IMG/VR virus record: IMGVR_UViG_3300046373_000082
Coordinates: 1-38,693 of that record
Length of the DNA stretch: 38,693 nt
From: a virus
Reading direction: 5' to 3' (one strand)
Positions 24,654 through 31,572 of the stretch are shown here, piece by piece. The position numbers were made by a program, and so were the translations under genes. How positions within the stretch are numbered: position 1 is the stretch's first letter; the number at the start of each line of letters is the position of its first letter. A model generated the notes under the pieces. That model worked only from the letters and a program-made list of their open reading frames with translations. It was not told where the DNA came from and did no database searches.

Positions 24654-25090
24654 GCCAACACCCTGCGAATACCTTCACTTACGACAGCATCTGGGTATAC
24701 ATACCCGGAATTTTCGTGACGAATTATCGCATTTACGACAGCTTTAAGCGCTGCTGGGTCTCTCAGGTTGATGATCCCGGTCGCATCTTTCCCTGTGGCA
24801 GCTTTCACGCTGGTCTGAACCGAACTCACATAAGCACCGGTGTCGTTCTCTTTCGGAGGTGCCCAGCGATTGATGATTCCCTTTACGGTCATCAGGTTAT
24901 GCCTGGTGTAATAAGTCAGAAGGAGTTTGCCAAGCGCCCGAATTCCGTTTTCTGGCGTGTCGAATCTGGCAAACCTTGCTTTAGTAGATCCTGAAGTGAT
25001 TTCAAGTCCGAGCTGTCCCTGCCACTGATTGGCCTGGTTGTAATCGATGTTGCCGGGGTTTTTGTTACGAACTCCGCGAGTCTCAGTCAT
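24650..25090 (-). CDS. Endolysin (lysozyme/transglycosylase-like), 146 aa
   Basis: RGVRNKNPGNI at residues 5-15, then FARFDTPENGIRALGKLLLTYY, TVKGIINRWAPPKENDTGAYV and a C-terminal NAIIRHENSGY. This set identifies the RGxRNxNPGNI family of phage peptidoglycan hydrolases, sometimes annotated as structural protein P5 or endolysin. There is no signal peptide, so release depends on the holin. Its place between membrane proteins and Rz/Rz1 supports an endolysin role. It has ATGA overlaps at both ends. Confidence 0.7.
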   Translation of the reverse strand: MTETRGVRNKNPGNIDYNQANQWQGQLGLEITSGSTKARFARFDTPENGIRALGKLLLTYYTRHNLMTVKGIINRWAPPKENDTGAYVSSVQTSVKAATGKDATGIINLRDPAALKAVVNAIIRHENSGYVYPDAVVSEGIRRVLA

Positions 25091-25425
25091 CGCGTCACCC
25101 TCTTTGGCTTCTTCAAGCCAACTAACCGCATGACAAGTAAGGCGATCAACACGCCATCAATACCTATTTGAGCGAGCCAGTCATTGCGCTGGAAGAAGTC
25201 CAGCAGCATCAACTGTTCTACTGACAGCCCCACAGACCACGCCATAGAGAAAATCAAGGCCATTCTAACCTGATTGTCCTTAGCTAAGGCGCACGCGATC
25301 AGGTCTACAGCCGCAAATGCAATATACCACTTAGCTAGGAAGTAGGCGTCCGCCGATCCGACCCACGGTGGTATTGCTGAATTGATCAGCAGAAAGCCGA
25401 GAAAGTGGAAGAGTATGGCTGGCAT
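25087..25425 (-). CDS. Polytopic membrane protein of the lysis cassette, 112 aa
   Basis: About three to four hydrophobic segments: ~2-18 (AILFHFLGFLLINSAIP), ~30-48, ~56-75 and ~88-103 (GIDGVLIALLVMRLVGL), with a basic C-terminal tail (KKPKRVTR). It could be a holin, an antiholin or a superinfection-exclusion protein. It lies directly upstream of the endolysin (ATGA overlap) and downstream of a 36-aa gene (TGATG). Confidence 0.6.
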   Translation of the reverse strand: MPAILFHFLGFLLINSAIPPWVGSADAYFLAKWYIAFAAVDLIACALAKDNQVRMALIFSMAWSVGLSVEQLMLLDFFQRNDWLAQIGIDGVLIALLVMRLVGLKKPKRVTR

Positions 25426-25535
25426 CAGCGTTTACCAAGGATAGTCCGGCGCGCCTTCTCCAGCTCTTCTTGTTCTTTGGTCTTCCGATAGTAATCATTG
25501 CCAGGCTTGCGGGTTGCTTCGATCTGTTTGCGCAT
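25425..25535 (-). CDS. Tiny basic protein, 36 aa, in the lysis cassette
   Basis: An open frame of 36 codons whose ATG overlaps the stop of the holin gene (TGATG) and whose stop overlaps the start of the next membrane-protein gene (TGATG). The gene-to-gene junctions on both sides are therefore preserved. The product is highly charged and helical (KTKEQEELEKARRTI). No separate binding site is evident, so it would rely on translational coupling. Unknown role; possibly a regulator of the adjacent membrane proteins. Confidence 0.5.
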   Translation of the reverse strand: MRKQIEATRKPGNDYYRKTKEQEELEKARRTILGKR

Positions 25536-25852
25536 CAGGGGAGTCTCTCTAGAATTTTCCTTGGGAGTATTTTCGCCACGTTCCCACCGGACCATACGAC
25601 GAAGATCAGAACAAGCACCATTATACCCGGCAAGTAAGGCTCTACGTTGAGAAGGAACGCATCGAAATTGTTAACGATACGCAAGAACTCAGAAGCATTG
25701 AATCCTGCGAAAAGCCCTGCGCAAACACCTACAACTTTACGATGGTTCGCATCCTTCTCAGTCATGTAACTAGCTACACGGACACAAATCAGAAGGTGAG
25801 CAATAGCCCGAATCGCAAGAAGCGACGCGGGGACCAGTGGGAATTCCGTCAT
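25535..25852 (-). CDS. Holin-like membrane protein, 105 aa
   Basis: Three hydrophobic segments: ~5-25 (LVPASLLAIRAIAHLLICVRV), ~37-50 and ~72-90 (LPGIMVLVLIFVVW). A conserved-looking H-R patch (DANHRK) follows the first, as in small Pseudomonas phage holins. The tail is basic. GGAGG lies 6 nt before the ATG, inside the last codons of the upstream gene. It probably forms the inner-membrane lesion that times lysis. Confidence 0.6.
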   Translation of the reverse strand: MTEFPLVPASLLAIRAIAHLLICVRVASYMTEKDANHRKVVGVCAGLFAGFNASEFLRIVNNFDAFLLNVEPYLPGIMVLVLIFVVWSGGNVAKILPRKILERLP

Positions 25853-26229
25853 TCAGAACCTCCGCCCTTCTTCCATCCGAATGGGATGAGCTTGCTTAGG
25901 AGCAATACCCATTTAGGAGTTGGACCACCATTCCCCCATTTGTGCAGGGAGCCAACAATGGCACTCCCCAGAGAAGATGCAGCGAACGCGAAGATTGCGG
26001 CAAATGGACTCAAATTCCCAAAAGACATACACAGCATGCCTATCAAGTAGCCAAAAATAGCACTACCTATCGCAAAGAAGAATCTTGACTGAAGTGGAAT
26101 CGCCACAGAAATGGCGAGGAACATGAACATCCCGCCAGTAGTCGCCATCGCCAGGCCCTGATCGTAGACAAGGGCTACTGATGCGGCTCCTACTCCGGCG
26201 GCTGTAGCCAGGACTGAATCAGCACTCAT
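25849..26229 (-). CDS. Holin/antiholin-like membrane protein, 126 aa, first late gene
   Basis: The start at 26229 (MSADSV) has GGAGAG 6 nt upstream. It contains three to four hydrophobic, Gly/Ala-rich helices (~8-25, ~30-48, ~52-73, ~75-95) and a basic C-terminus (KWVLLLSKLIPFGWKKGG). The size and layout are those of phage holins. As the first gene after the late control region it is probably expressed at the onset of late transcription. Two holin-like genes in a row suggest a holin/antiholin pair. Confidence 0.6.
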   Translation of the reverse strand: MSADSVLATAAGVGAASVALVYDQGLAMATTGGMFMFLAISVAIPLQSRFFFAIGSAIFGYLIGMLCMSFGNLSPFAAIFAFAASSLGSAIVGSLHKWGNGGPTPKWVLLLSKLIPFGWKKGGGSE

Positions 26230-26310
26230 CCATGGCTCTCCATGTTTGGGTTTTAGAATGATGCCAGTATAACGCAATCATTCAAGCTGTACGATTTCTG
26301 ATCAGGCATG

Positions 26311-26338
26311 AAAAAGCCCGGGTGGTTTATGTCCGGGC
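26311..26338 (-). terminator. Intrinsic terminator ahead of the late operon
   Basis: On the minus strand a 6-bp GCCCGG/CCGGGC stem with an 11-nt loop is followed directly by TTTTT. Transcripts from the early operon or from a late promoter to its right would stop here before the lysis genes unless antiterminated. Confidence 0.7.
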
Positions 26339-26481
26339 CGTGCCGGTTACCTGATCCGGCGCCGTTGCCGGCGGAGTGTTGAGGCCTGATCCGCAGCGGC
26401 ACGCTGTTTCACTTCCTCTGAGTTGGCTGCAGATGGTTGGTGCCGATCTCCAACTTAGATAACCTTGATAGACCGCAACGA

Positions 26482-26509
26482 ATTATCCAGACTGCCTGTT
26501 AACTATCAC
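26482..26509 (-). promoter_or_regulatory. Candidate late promoter
   Basis: On the minus strand GATAAT (26482-26487, five of six matches to the -10 consensus) lies 16 bp downstream of GTGATA (26504-26509, four of six to -35). Initiation near 26475 would give a leader of about 150 nt that meets the terminator at 26311-26338, as at lambda PR'. The match is modest. Confidence 0.3.
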
Positions 26510-26681
26510 CGCCAATCGGCCTTGGCATTCATCTGCATCAGACTGCTGACTCAGTAGCGGGCGTGTTGGGCAATGGACTTAACCACGCGTTCTCATCCCT
26601 TCAAGTAAGCAGTCTGATGAAGACGATTCCCGCATGTGCGGGCTGGTGGCGGCTGTCTGCCACGTCGCCGAGGTTCCGATA

Positions 26682-26984
26682 TTAATCTCTGCACGCCCCC
26701 TGCACAAGCATAGTTGTTCTCGAGAGCGCTTCGGCCTTTAGTGCTGAATACGCAACACCATCCTCGGCGGAATCAGCATGGTATGCAGGGTTCTGCCACT
26801 GGCGCACGTCCTTCAGGATCTGGAGCAGCAACCACCCTTCAGCCTCAGTCAGCGATTGTCCGGTGATGGCGTTGAACGCGCTCACAGTGGCCGCCATGCT
26901 GCGCTCGCCCTCTGGCTTGTCGTACTGCTTGCCGCGCTCCAGCATGAGAGCCTGGGCCTTGCCGAGAAATTCGTGTGCTTTCAT
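26682..26984 (-). CDS. DUF6378-like protein, 100 aa
   Basis: The pattern ERGKQYDKPEGERSM..TV.AFNAITG..LTE.EGWLLLQILKDVRQ......HADSAEDGVAYSAL matches a family of short phage proteins I know as DUF6378. The function is unknown; the spaced acidic residues and the D-x-x-x-Y helix recall nucleotide-handling proteins such as MazG-like enzymes, but no catalytic site can be claimed. AAGGA lies 7 nt before the ATG, which overlaps the NinG stop as ATGA. It is the last gene of the early minus operon. Confidence 0.6.
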   Translation of the reverse strand: MKAHEFLGKAQALMLERGKQYDKPEGERSMAATVSAFNAITGQSLTEAEGWLLLQILKDVRQWQNPAYHADSAEDGVAYSALKAEALSRTTMLVQGACRD

Positions 26985-27604
26985 GCTGTTGTCCTTTTGA
27001 GTTTACGGGTCTTGGCGCGGTATTCGGCGGTGATGGCCTTGAGATCTTCTTTGGTGTACTTGCGCACCGACTGATCCGCCTCAAGCTCTTCCACTGCAAG
27101 CAGCCCGATTCGCTTGATGAGGCCGATCCGGTAGTCAATGGCGTTGCCAGACAGGTAGCGGTTGTCTTGCTTGCTCTGGGCATGGCAGTTACGCTCATCG
27201 AAGCGGAGGTGGGGGGCGGCGCCGACGCTGCGGTAATGCCCTGCATCGACTGCGTTTCCGGCCCAGTCCAGTGGCCGACCGCTTGAGATGCATGCGTGCC
27301 CGGCGAGCTGGTCGCGAACCCGGATGAAATCGTTGAACGCCCGTTGCGCGTCTCGCATGTAGTCGCCGCGACTTTTCAGGTCCTCTTTGCGCACCTCAAT
27401 GTCTCGGCGCTCTATATCCGCCAAGGCCTTGCGAGTGGCTTTCTGGCCCTTCTCCGATTTACCGTAGGCGATGGCGCACTCAACCTCTCCACACACCGCC
27501 TGCGAGCTCCTGGAAGGCGTGAACATCACTCGGCACTCCGGGCAACGCTTGCGGCGCGGCCCAGAGGCGAGCGGAGTCTTTCGTTGCAGCGGCGTGCGCT
27601 TCAC
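26981..27604 (-). CDS. ninG: NinG/Rap-like Holliday-junction endonuclease, 207 aa
   Basis: Cys pairs at C21/C24 and C38/C43 form a likely zinc knuckle. A central basic coiled region and the conserved core RDQLAGHACISSGRPL...DAGHYRSVGAAPHLRFDERNCHAQ...YRIGLIKRIG mark the NinG (Rap) family. In lambda, Rap cleaves recombination intermediates in RecBCD/Red recombination. Its pairing with NinB in the same operon is the lambdoid nin arrangement. It has ATGA overlaps on both sides. Confidence 0.85.
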   Translation of the reverse strand: MKRTPLQRKTPLASGPRRKRCPECRVMFTPSRSSQAVCGEVECAIAYGKSEKGQKATRKALADIERRDIEVRKEDLKSRGDYMRDAQRAFNDFIRVRDQLAGHACISSGRPLDWAGNAVDAGHYRSVGAAPHLRFDERNCHAQSKQDNRYLSGNAIDYRIGLIKRIGLLAVEELEADQSVRKYTKEDLKAITAEYRAKTRKLKRTTA

Positions 27605-27876
27605 TCGACCACCTCCTGCGACTTCTGCTGCTCTAGCTGGAAATCGCCGCGAAGGGGCATTAGGTTTTTCTGCGCAAAAAGCCAGATATCATCGCCGCCG
27701 AAATTTACGAAGGCCGATGGAGATCCATCTGCGCGCCCACCGTGGGTAAAACCGTATGCCTCGTATTCTTTTTTTGTGTCGATAAGCACTTCAAGAATTT
27801 CAACGATTTTGCCGATGCATGCCTCATCACCAGAATTGATAACTAGCGCCAGATCGCCCGGCTTGAACTGGCTCAT
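27601..27876 (-). CDS. Hypothetical protein, 91 aa, SH3/KOW-like start
   Basis: The start at 27876 (MSQFKPGDLALVI) overlaps the NinB stop as ATGA; a much longer reading to 28194 is only a shadow of ninB. The N-terminus FKPGDLALVI......IGKIVEIL looks like a small SH3/KOW-type beta barrel. Gly-rich strands follow in the middle (THGGRADGSPSAFVNFGGDDIWLF), with a Gln/Glu tail. No function assigned. Confidence 0.6.
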   Translation of the reverse strand: MSQFKPGDLALVINSGDEACIGKIVEILEVLIDTKKEYEAYGFTHGGRADGSPSAFVNFGGDDIWLFAQKNLMPLRGDFQLEQQKSQEVVE

Positions 27877-28331
27877 GCTGCATCTCCCATGTTGCAACGC
27901 ATCTTCATGTACTCGCTGTCCTCTGGATGCGGCAGGTAGATACCGTGTTCGGATGCCCAAACGTCGATGCAGGTCATGAACGAGTGCATCTCGCCCTTGT
28001 CCAGATCGCTGGTGTGCTTCAGCTCGTAACGCTCGGTGACCTCGCCAGTCTTGAGATTGATATCGCGGATCACTTCTTCGCCCAGGAACGTCAATTTCAG
28101 ATTCCGCTTCATGTTTTCCATGGTCATGGGGGCACCGGTGGCGAAAGAGGTCTTGCCCATCGACACGAAGAACTGAGCGGCGCACACGCACCACTTGTGG
28201 AAGAGTGCATTTTGCGGGAGGCTGCGGGAGGCGCCAGTGATTGTGACGTTGCAGGGGAAGCCCTTCTTGCGGATCGCTGCCTGAAGGGTCGAGAGTTCGG
28301 CCAGTGAGTTGATGCGGATCTTCTCAGGCAT
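27873..28331 (-). CDS. ninB: NinB-like recombination protein, 152 aa
   Basis: The start at 28331 (MPEKIRINS) is preferred over an upstream in-frame ATG at 28385. The motif set RSLPQNALFHKWC..AA, FLGEEVI, ELKHTSDLDKGEMHSFM..ID.WASEHGIYLPHP is diagnostic of NinB (lambda Orf). That protein binds SSB-coated single-stranded DNA and takes part in recombination mediation. Together with NinG it gives the phage a lambda-like recombination helper set, in addition to the plus-strand YqaJ module. Confidence 0.85.
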   Translation of the reverse strand: MPEKIRINSLAELSTLQAAIRKKGFPCNVTITGASRSLPQNALFHKWCVCAAQFFVSMGKTSFATGAPMTMENMKRNLKLTFLGEEVIRDINLKTGEVTERYELKHTSDLDKGEMHSFMTCIDVWASEHGIYLPHPEDSEYMKMRCNMGDAA

Positions 28332-28425
28332 GGCTGCTAATCCCCCAAACAATGAACCCAATGTAAATGGCAATAGAGGCGCCAAGAAGCGTGAAGGCTA
28401 TGGCGGCTTGTGTTTTTGTTTTCAT
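28324..28425 (-). CDS. Tiny single-helix membrane protein, 33 aa
   Basis: A frame of 33 codons encodes a short polar N-terminus (MKTKTQ) and one hydrophobic helix (~7-28, AAIAFTLLGASIAIYIGFIVW). AAGGGA lies about 9 nt before the ATG. The stop overlaps the start of ninB by 8 nt and the start is 2 nt after the preceding tiny gene, so it fits the operon exactly. Function unknown. Confidence 0.55.
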   Translation of the reverse strand: MKTKTQAAIAFTLLGASIAIYIGFIVWGISSHA

Positions 28426-28427
28426 GG

Positions 28428-28502
28428 CTATTCATCCCTTCCACCTGAAATCACCATGATTGCCAAAATCACGGATATCACAATTACAATCCAACCACTC
28501 AT
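28428..28502 (-). CDS. Tiny single-helix membrane protein, 24 aa
   Basis: The ATG overlaps the stop of the lipoprotein-like gene as ATGA. The product is almost entirely one Ile/Val helix (SGWIVIVISVILAIMVIS) with a charged end (GGRDE). It resembles single-helix phage micro-proteins that act on host membrane proteins or lysis, but that is inference from shape only. Confidence 0.5.
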   Translation of the reverse strand: MSGWIVIVISVILAIMVISGGRDE

Positions 28503-28684
28503 TTACGCATCTCCGTGGGAACCGAACAAAGAATGGTTGCGGCCTGAGTAAGGTATGGGCGCATGCCGCCATCAATACAGGTCTTGAAGTCCTCTACCTG
28601 TTTTGCAGGCGTGCTTCGATCATCTTTGATTCCAGAATCGCATCCGCCCAGCAATCCAAGCGCAATGATTATGATGGCTTTCAT
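28499..28684 (-). CDS. Putative small lipoprotein, 61 aa
   Basis: MKAIIIIALGLLGGC is a short signal peptide with a lipobox ending at C15. The mature part is about 46 residues with two more Cys (one near residue 36, one near residue 53) that could form a disulfide. Small early lipoproteins in other phages can act in superinfection exclusion (Cor/Llp type). A similar role here would be inference. It starts by ATGA overlap with the preceding gene. Confidence 0.6.
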   Translation of the reverse strand: MKAIIIIALGLLGGCDSGIKDDRSTPAKQVEDFKTCIDGGMRPYLTQAATILCSVPTEMRK

Positions 28685-28938
28685 AGCTTCACCTTCAGGC
28701 CGGCGGCTTCGATGGCAGCGTCTACAGCGTTGGCGTCGTATGCGGGGAGTCCGAGCTTCTCTGTGTCGAGGTAATCAGGCAGCTCAATCACCAGCGATTC
28801 GCGGGAGGCTTGCCAAGCCAACCAACAGTGCTGGACGGTGAATCCCTGATATTCACCGTCGTTGAACTGGCTTAGCGACTGTGCTGGCCACTCCCGTTTT
28901 ACCCAAGCCTCAAACTCTTCCCGCATCTTGTCGCTCAT
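28681..28938 (-). CDS. WQASRESL-family phage protein, 85 aa (copy 2 of a duplicated module)
   Basis: EFEAWVKREWP at the N-terminus and CWLAWQASRESLVIELP in the middle place it in a widespread phage family of unknown function. The last 42 codons are DNA-identical (126 bp, 28686-28811) to the end of the plus-strand gene at 2254-2514. Even the stop overlaps the next ATG in the same way. The N-terminal half is the canonical family form (AWQASRE), which makes this the more likely parent copy. Confidence 0.65.
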   Translation of the reverse strand: MSDKMREEFEAWVKREWPAQSLSQFNDGEYQGFTVQHCWLAWQASRESLVIELPDYLDTEKLGLPAYDANAVDAAIEAAGLKVKL

Positions 28939-29069
28939 CGCACTATCTCCGCATCAGCCCAGATAACCCGCGCCGACTTCAGCGCGCCTTCACGATCCAG
29001 CTCTCCATCCAGCAACACCATGCTGAACGCTGGATAGCCGGGGATCTTCACTGTCCAGTTGCGTTTCAT
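28935..29069 (-). CDS. Small phage protein, 44 aa
   Basis: A 44-codon frame joined to both neighbours by ATGA overlaps. The sequence MKRNWTVKIPGYPAFSMVLLDG...EALKSAR-type ending in VIWADAEIV resembles short phage proteins of the form 'KRY.V.I.G..PF.M...EG..REAL..A...W..A.V'. Such proteins are common in Pseudomonas phages and have no known function. Confidence 0.6.
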   Translation of the reverse strand: MKRNWTVKIPGYPAFSMVLLDGELDREGALKSARVIWADAEIVR

Positions 29070-29281
29070 CTCAGTATCTCCGCTGCAAGTGACTGGATTC
29101 GGCTCCAGGTTTCTGAGGTTGGCCGGTCTTCGTATTGTCGAAGAAGCTTGGCGATTTGGACGTCACGGGGAATTCCTGTTGAACCCGATGCCGATATCAC
29201 GGCATCGGTCAGGATCGTGCATCGCTTGTGATCTATCACTGTCGCAAGTTCTAGCTGGCCGGGGAGGTGGGTGGCGGTCAT
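29066..29281 (-). CDS. Hypothetical protein, 71 aa
   Basis: Starts by ATGA overlap with the helicase gene and ends by ATGA overlap with the 44-aa gene. The C-terminal part (DVQIAKLLRQYEDRPTSETWSRIQSLAAEIL) is helical; the N-terminus is mixed. No domain recognised. Its position right after the helicase suggests a link to replication, but nothing in the sequence shows it. Confidence 0.55.
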   Translation of the reverse strand: MTATHLPGQLELATVIDHKRCTILTDAVISASGSTGIPRDVQIAKLLRQYEDRPTSETWSRIQSLAAEILR

Positions 29282-30639
29282 AGCTGCATCCCTCTTGATT
29301 TTTGCTTGTATTCTTCAGGCTTCGGCTCTGGCGGGCGCCAGCTTGAGTCAAGATTTACGAAGCGGTTGTATCTGCCTTCAAAGCCAACCCTTACGGTCTG
29401 GGCTTCAATATCCCTTCCGATACCAAGGATGATTTCGGCGGTTCCTTTGTATTCGCTGTCAGGGTTATAAACTTCGTCCCGATAGACGAACATGACGATG
29501 TCTGCGTCCTGCTCAATAGACCCGCTGTCACGAAGGTCTGACGCGATAGGCCGCTTGTCTGTTCGCTGCTCCAATGCTCGGTTGAGCTGGGACAGGAGGA
29601 TCACCGGAACTTGCAGCTCATTCGCCATCAGCTTCGCCTGACGCGTGATCTCGCTGACCTTCTGCAAAGTGTTCATGCGAGGGTCTTCCCCATCCAGAAG
29701 GCCGAGGTGATCGATCATGAGTAGGTCAAGACCGTCAGTTCTCTTCTGCCGACGCGCCATAGCCCTAACGCGACTGATTGTCAGGCCCGGGCGGTCAGAT
29801 ATCCGCATGCCTGACTTCATGGCAATCGTTGATGCCAGCCCAAGCTCGCTACCGAACTTCGTGCTTGCTGTTCCGTCCTTGAGGCTACTCAGTGGAATAG
29901 TACCCTCGGCCGACAATATGCGATCCATGAGCTGCGTCTTGCTCATTTCCAGGCTGACAATAAGAACCTTCTTGTTCTCGCGTATGCCAACATGCCGAGC
30001 AAGCCCCATGGCAAATGTCGTCTTGCCCATCTTGGCCCGGCCAGCCACCACGATGAGTTGTCCCGGCTTCATGCCACAGACGGCCTCGTCAAGCTTTTTG
30101 ATGCCAGTCCCAAGACCATCCATCCTTCCGCCGAGGTCTTCACGCCGCTGGAGCTCTTCAACGTGACCTCGCATGATGTCGGCGATGTCGAGGACTTCTG
30201 GAGTAGCAGCATCACCATCCAGCGACAGGACTTCAGATTGAACAGCAGCAACCTTCTCGGCGGTAGACTGAGTGCTGTACGCCAGATCATGGATGTTCTG
30301 CGCCGCAGTGATCAATTGCCGGTCTACGGCGCGATCACGAACCACGGCAGCGTATGACTGTGCGTTTGCGGTCGAGCGCGTTACCTGCGCGATCTCCCCG
30401 CAGTACACCAGCGCCATGGTTCCGTCTTCCATGTCGCCGATGCTGTCAGCGACAGTCAGGTGATCAATGTGCTTGTGTTCAGATGCCAGCGTCAAGATAG
30501 CTCGGTAGATCTCAGCGTTCTGCGGCCAGTGGAAGTCAGTTGACTTCAGGTCGGCTGAAATCAGATCTACGAGTTCAGGCCGGTTCATCAGCGCCCCTAG
30601 AACTCCTTGCTCTGCCTCTAGGTTGAATGGGTCACGCAT
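29278..30639 (-). CDS. dnaB: Replicative DNA helicase, DnaB family, 453 aa
   Basis: The N-terminal DnaB domain (MRDPFNLEAEQGVLGALMNRPELVD) is followed by a linker and a RecA-like core. Motifs seen: Walker A AGRAKMGKTT around residues 199-208, LIVSLEMSK at 226-234, Walker B LLMIDHLG at 306-313, VILLSQLNR at 346-354 and DLRDSGSIEQDAD at 368-380. The length is normal for the family. The phage thus brings its own hexameric helicase, where lambda P only recruits the host one. The start overlaps the initiator gene by 8 bp. Confidence 0.9.
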   Translation of the reverse strand: MRDPFNLEAEQGVLGALMNRPELVDLISADLKSTDFHWPQNAEIYRAILTLASEHKHIDHLTVADSIGDMEDGTMALVYCGEIAQVTRSTANAQSYAAVVRDRAVDRQLITAAQNIHDLAYSTQSTAEKVAAVQSEVLSLDGDAATPEVLDIADIMRGHVEELQRREDLGGRMDGLGTGIKKLDEAVCGMKPGQLIVVAGRAKMGKTTFAMGLARHVGIRENKKVLIVSLEMSKTQLMDRILSAEGTIPLSSLKDGTASTKFGSELGLASTIAMKSGMRISDRPGLTISRVRAMARRQKRTDGLDLLMIDHLGLLDGEDPRMNTLQKVSEITRQAKLMANELQVPVILLSQLNRALEQRTDKRPIASDLRDSGSIEQDADIVMFVYRDEVYNPDSEYKGTAEIILGIGRDIEAQTVRVGFEGRYNRFVNLDSSWRPPEPKPEEYKQKSRGMQL

Positions 30640-31369
30640 TGTCGTAATTCCCGTCTATGACCTTGCTGAAGTTTGCCGCCTTCAAAAACCAGTCGAAGCT
30701 GGCGACGTTCATGGTTGGCAAAAACTTGTGATTCTTGATGTACGTGAAATATTTCTTCCAGAACTCCACGGTTTGAAACCTCTCATCCGATTGCCACCTG
30801 CACCTGATTGCAGTCTTGCGCGCCTCACTTCTCAGGGTTGGCTGAGGCAATGACGGAAGAATCTCGCAGTACAAATCAAAGATCGCCTTGTAGGGAATCG
30901 CCGGCGCTTTTTTACCTACCGCCCCCGATTCATCATCCTGTTCGGCTTCAGCCGAATTGCGAAGAAGATCTTCTTGTATTTCTTGTACTTCTTTATTGTG
31001 GCGGCTTGCTGGTTGATTGCTGGCGGATTGCTGGTTATTTGCTGGTGAATCTGTTTGGTACTTTGCCCAGTTAGTCACTGTAATTACTGAGAATTTCGAG
31101 TGAGATTTGATGGTGATTTGCTGGAGGGTTTCCAGCGACTTGAGGGCCATCCTCAAAGTGTGCTCCGACACTCCGATTTGCTGTGCGAACTTGATCCTTC
31201 CGAACACCAGCTGGCCAGCTTCAAGCCTTATGACTTGATGACCAACCAAAACCTCTCCGGGCTTGTATGAGGCCGACAAAATCAAATGCATCCACACGGC
31301 CAGATACTCAGGCTTTGAGGCAATGGCGCTCGTCAGAAGCTTTCGAGATACCTTCACCCAAGAAGACAT
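30632..31369 (-). CDS. Replication initiator, O-like/DnaD-like, 245 aa
   Basis: Residues ~1-105 look like a winged-helix DNA-binding domain (VKVSRKLLTSAI..KPEYLAVWMHLILSASYKP...FAQQIGVSEHTLRMALKSLE), as in phage replication proteins of the O/DnaD type. A low-complexity Asn/Gln/Ser linker (~107-125) precedes a helical C-terminal half that probably contacts the helicase. The linker DNA carries four 11-bp-phased iterons next to an AT-rich stretch, so the origin appears to lie inside this gene, as in lambda O. It is directly upstream of the DnaB gene. Confidence 0.7.
   Translation of the reverse strand: MSSWVKVSRKLLTSAIASKPEYLAVWMHLILSASYKPGEVLVGHQVIRLEAGQLVFGRIKFAQQIGVSEHTLRMALKSLETLQQITIKSHSKFSVITVTNWAKYQTDSPANNQQSASNQPASRHNKEVQEIQEDLLRNSAEAEQDDESGAVGKKAPAIPYKAIFDLYCEILPSLPQPTLRSEARKTAIRCRWQSDERFQTVEFWKKYFTYIKNHKFLPTMNVASFDWFLKAANFSKVIDGNYDNA
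30961..31045. other. Probable replication origin: iterons and AT-rich tract
   Basis: Four exact copies of TTGCTGG start at 31006, 31017, 31028 and 31039, giving a constant 11-bp period. Since 11 is not a multiple of 3, the repeat is not an amino-acid repeat. Directly beside it, 30961-31000 is roughly 30% G+C and contains a perfect 14-bp palindrome (30962-30975) and a 9-bp-spaced direct repeat TTCTTGTA (30971, 30980). A fifth TTGCTGG at 31118 is out of phase. Iterons plus an AT-rich unwinding element inside an initiator gene is the lambda ori plan. Confidence 0.7.
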
Positions 31370-31372
31370 GTC

Positions 31373-31570
31373 CTACTTCTCCGGGAAAGGGAAGTAGGAC
31401 TCTTCAATCGTGTAGCGCATTTTGGCTTCCTCCATCATAGAACCGACCCATTCGGATACGGCGGATGCTTGCTCTGGGCTCAATTCAATAACCGAGTTTC
31501 CCTGTGCAATCCGGAAAAGCCCCATTTGATCTAGCTCTAACGCGGTTCTTTTTGATCCAACAATAACCAT
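31373..31570 (-). CDS. Hypothetical protein, 65 aa
   Basis: GGGGAGGA precedes the ATG at good distance. The protein is helical in the second half (SPEQASAVSEWVGSMMEEAKMRY). It is the second gene of the minus early operon, between the Cro-like regulator and the initiator, where lambda has cII. No HTH is visible, so it is not an obvious CII. Unknown function. Confidence 0.55.
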   Translation of the reverse strand: MVIVGSKRTALELDQMGLFRIAQGNSVIELSPEQASAVSEWVGSMMEEAKMRYTIEESYFPFPEK

Positions 31571-31572
31571 GA

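Larger units (their letters stand above)
26230..26681 (-). promoter_or_regulatory. Gene-free late control region, 452 bp
   Basis: No convincing gene on either strand. Contents seen: two adjacent hairpins right after the DUF6378-like gene (26629-26642 and 26646-26663); a perfect 12-bp inverted repeat (26536-26547 with 26608-26619); three copies of CAGACTGC (26488-26495, 26539-26546 and inverted at 26609-26616); two copies of CCTGATCCG (26350-26358, 26385-26393); and an intrinsic terminator (26311-26338). The position between the NinG end of the early operon and the lysis genes equals the lambda PR'/tR' region, so late promoter and antitermination signals are expected here. Confidence 0.5.

Noticed and set aside
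27877-28194. Upstream extension of the 91-aa gene through ninB
   Set aside because: Overlaps ninB completely in another frame; the ATG at 27876 with ATGA overlap explains the gene.
31006-31045. CRISPR-like array
   Set aside because: The repeats are 7 bp with 4-bp spacers inside a gene, which fits iterons, not CRISPR.
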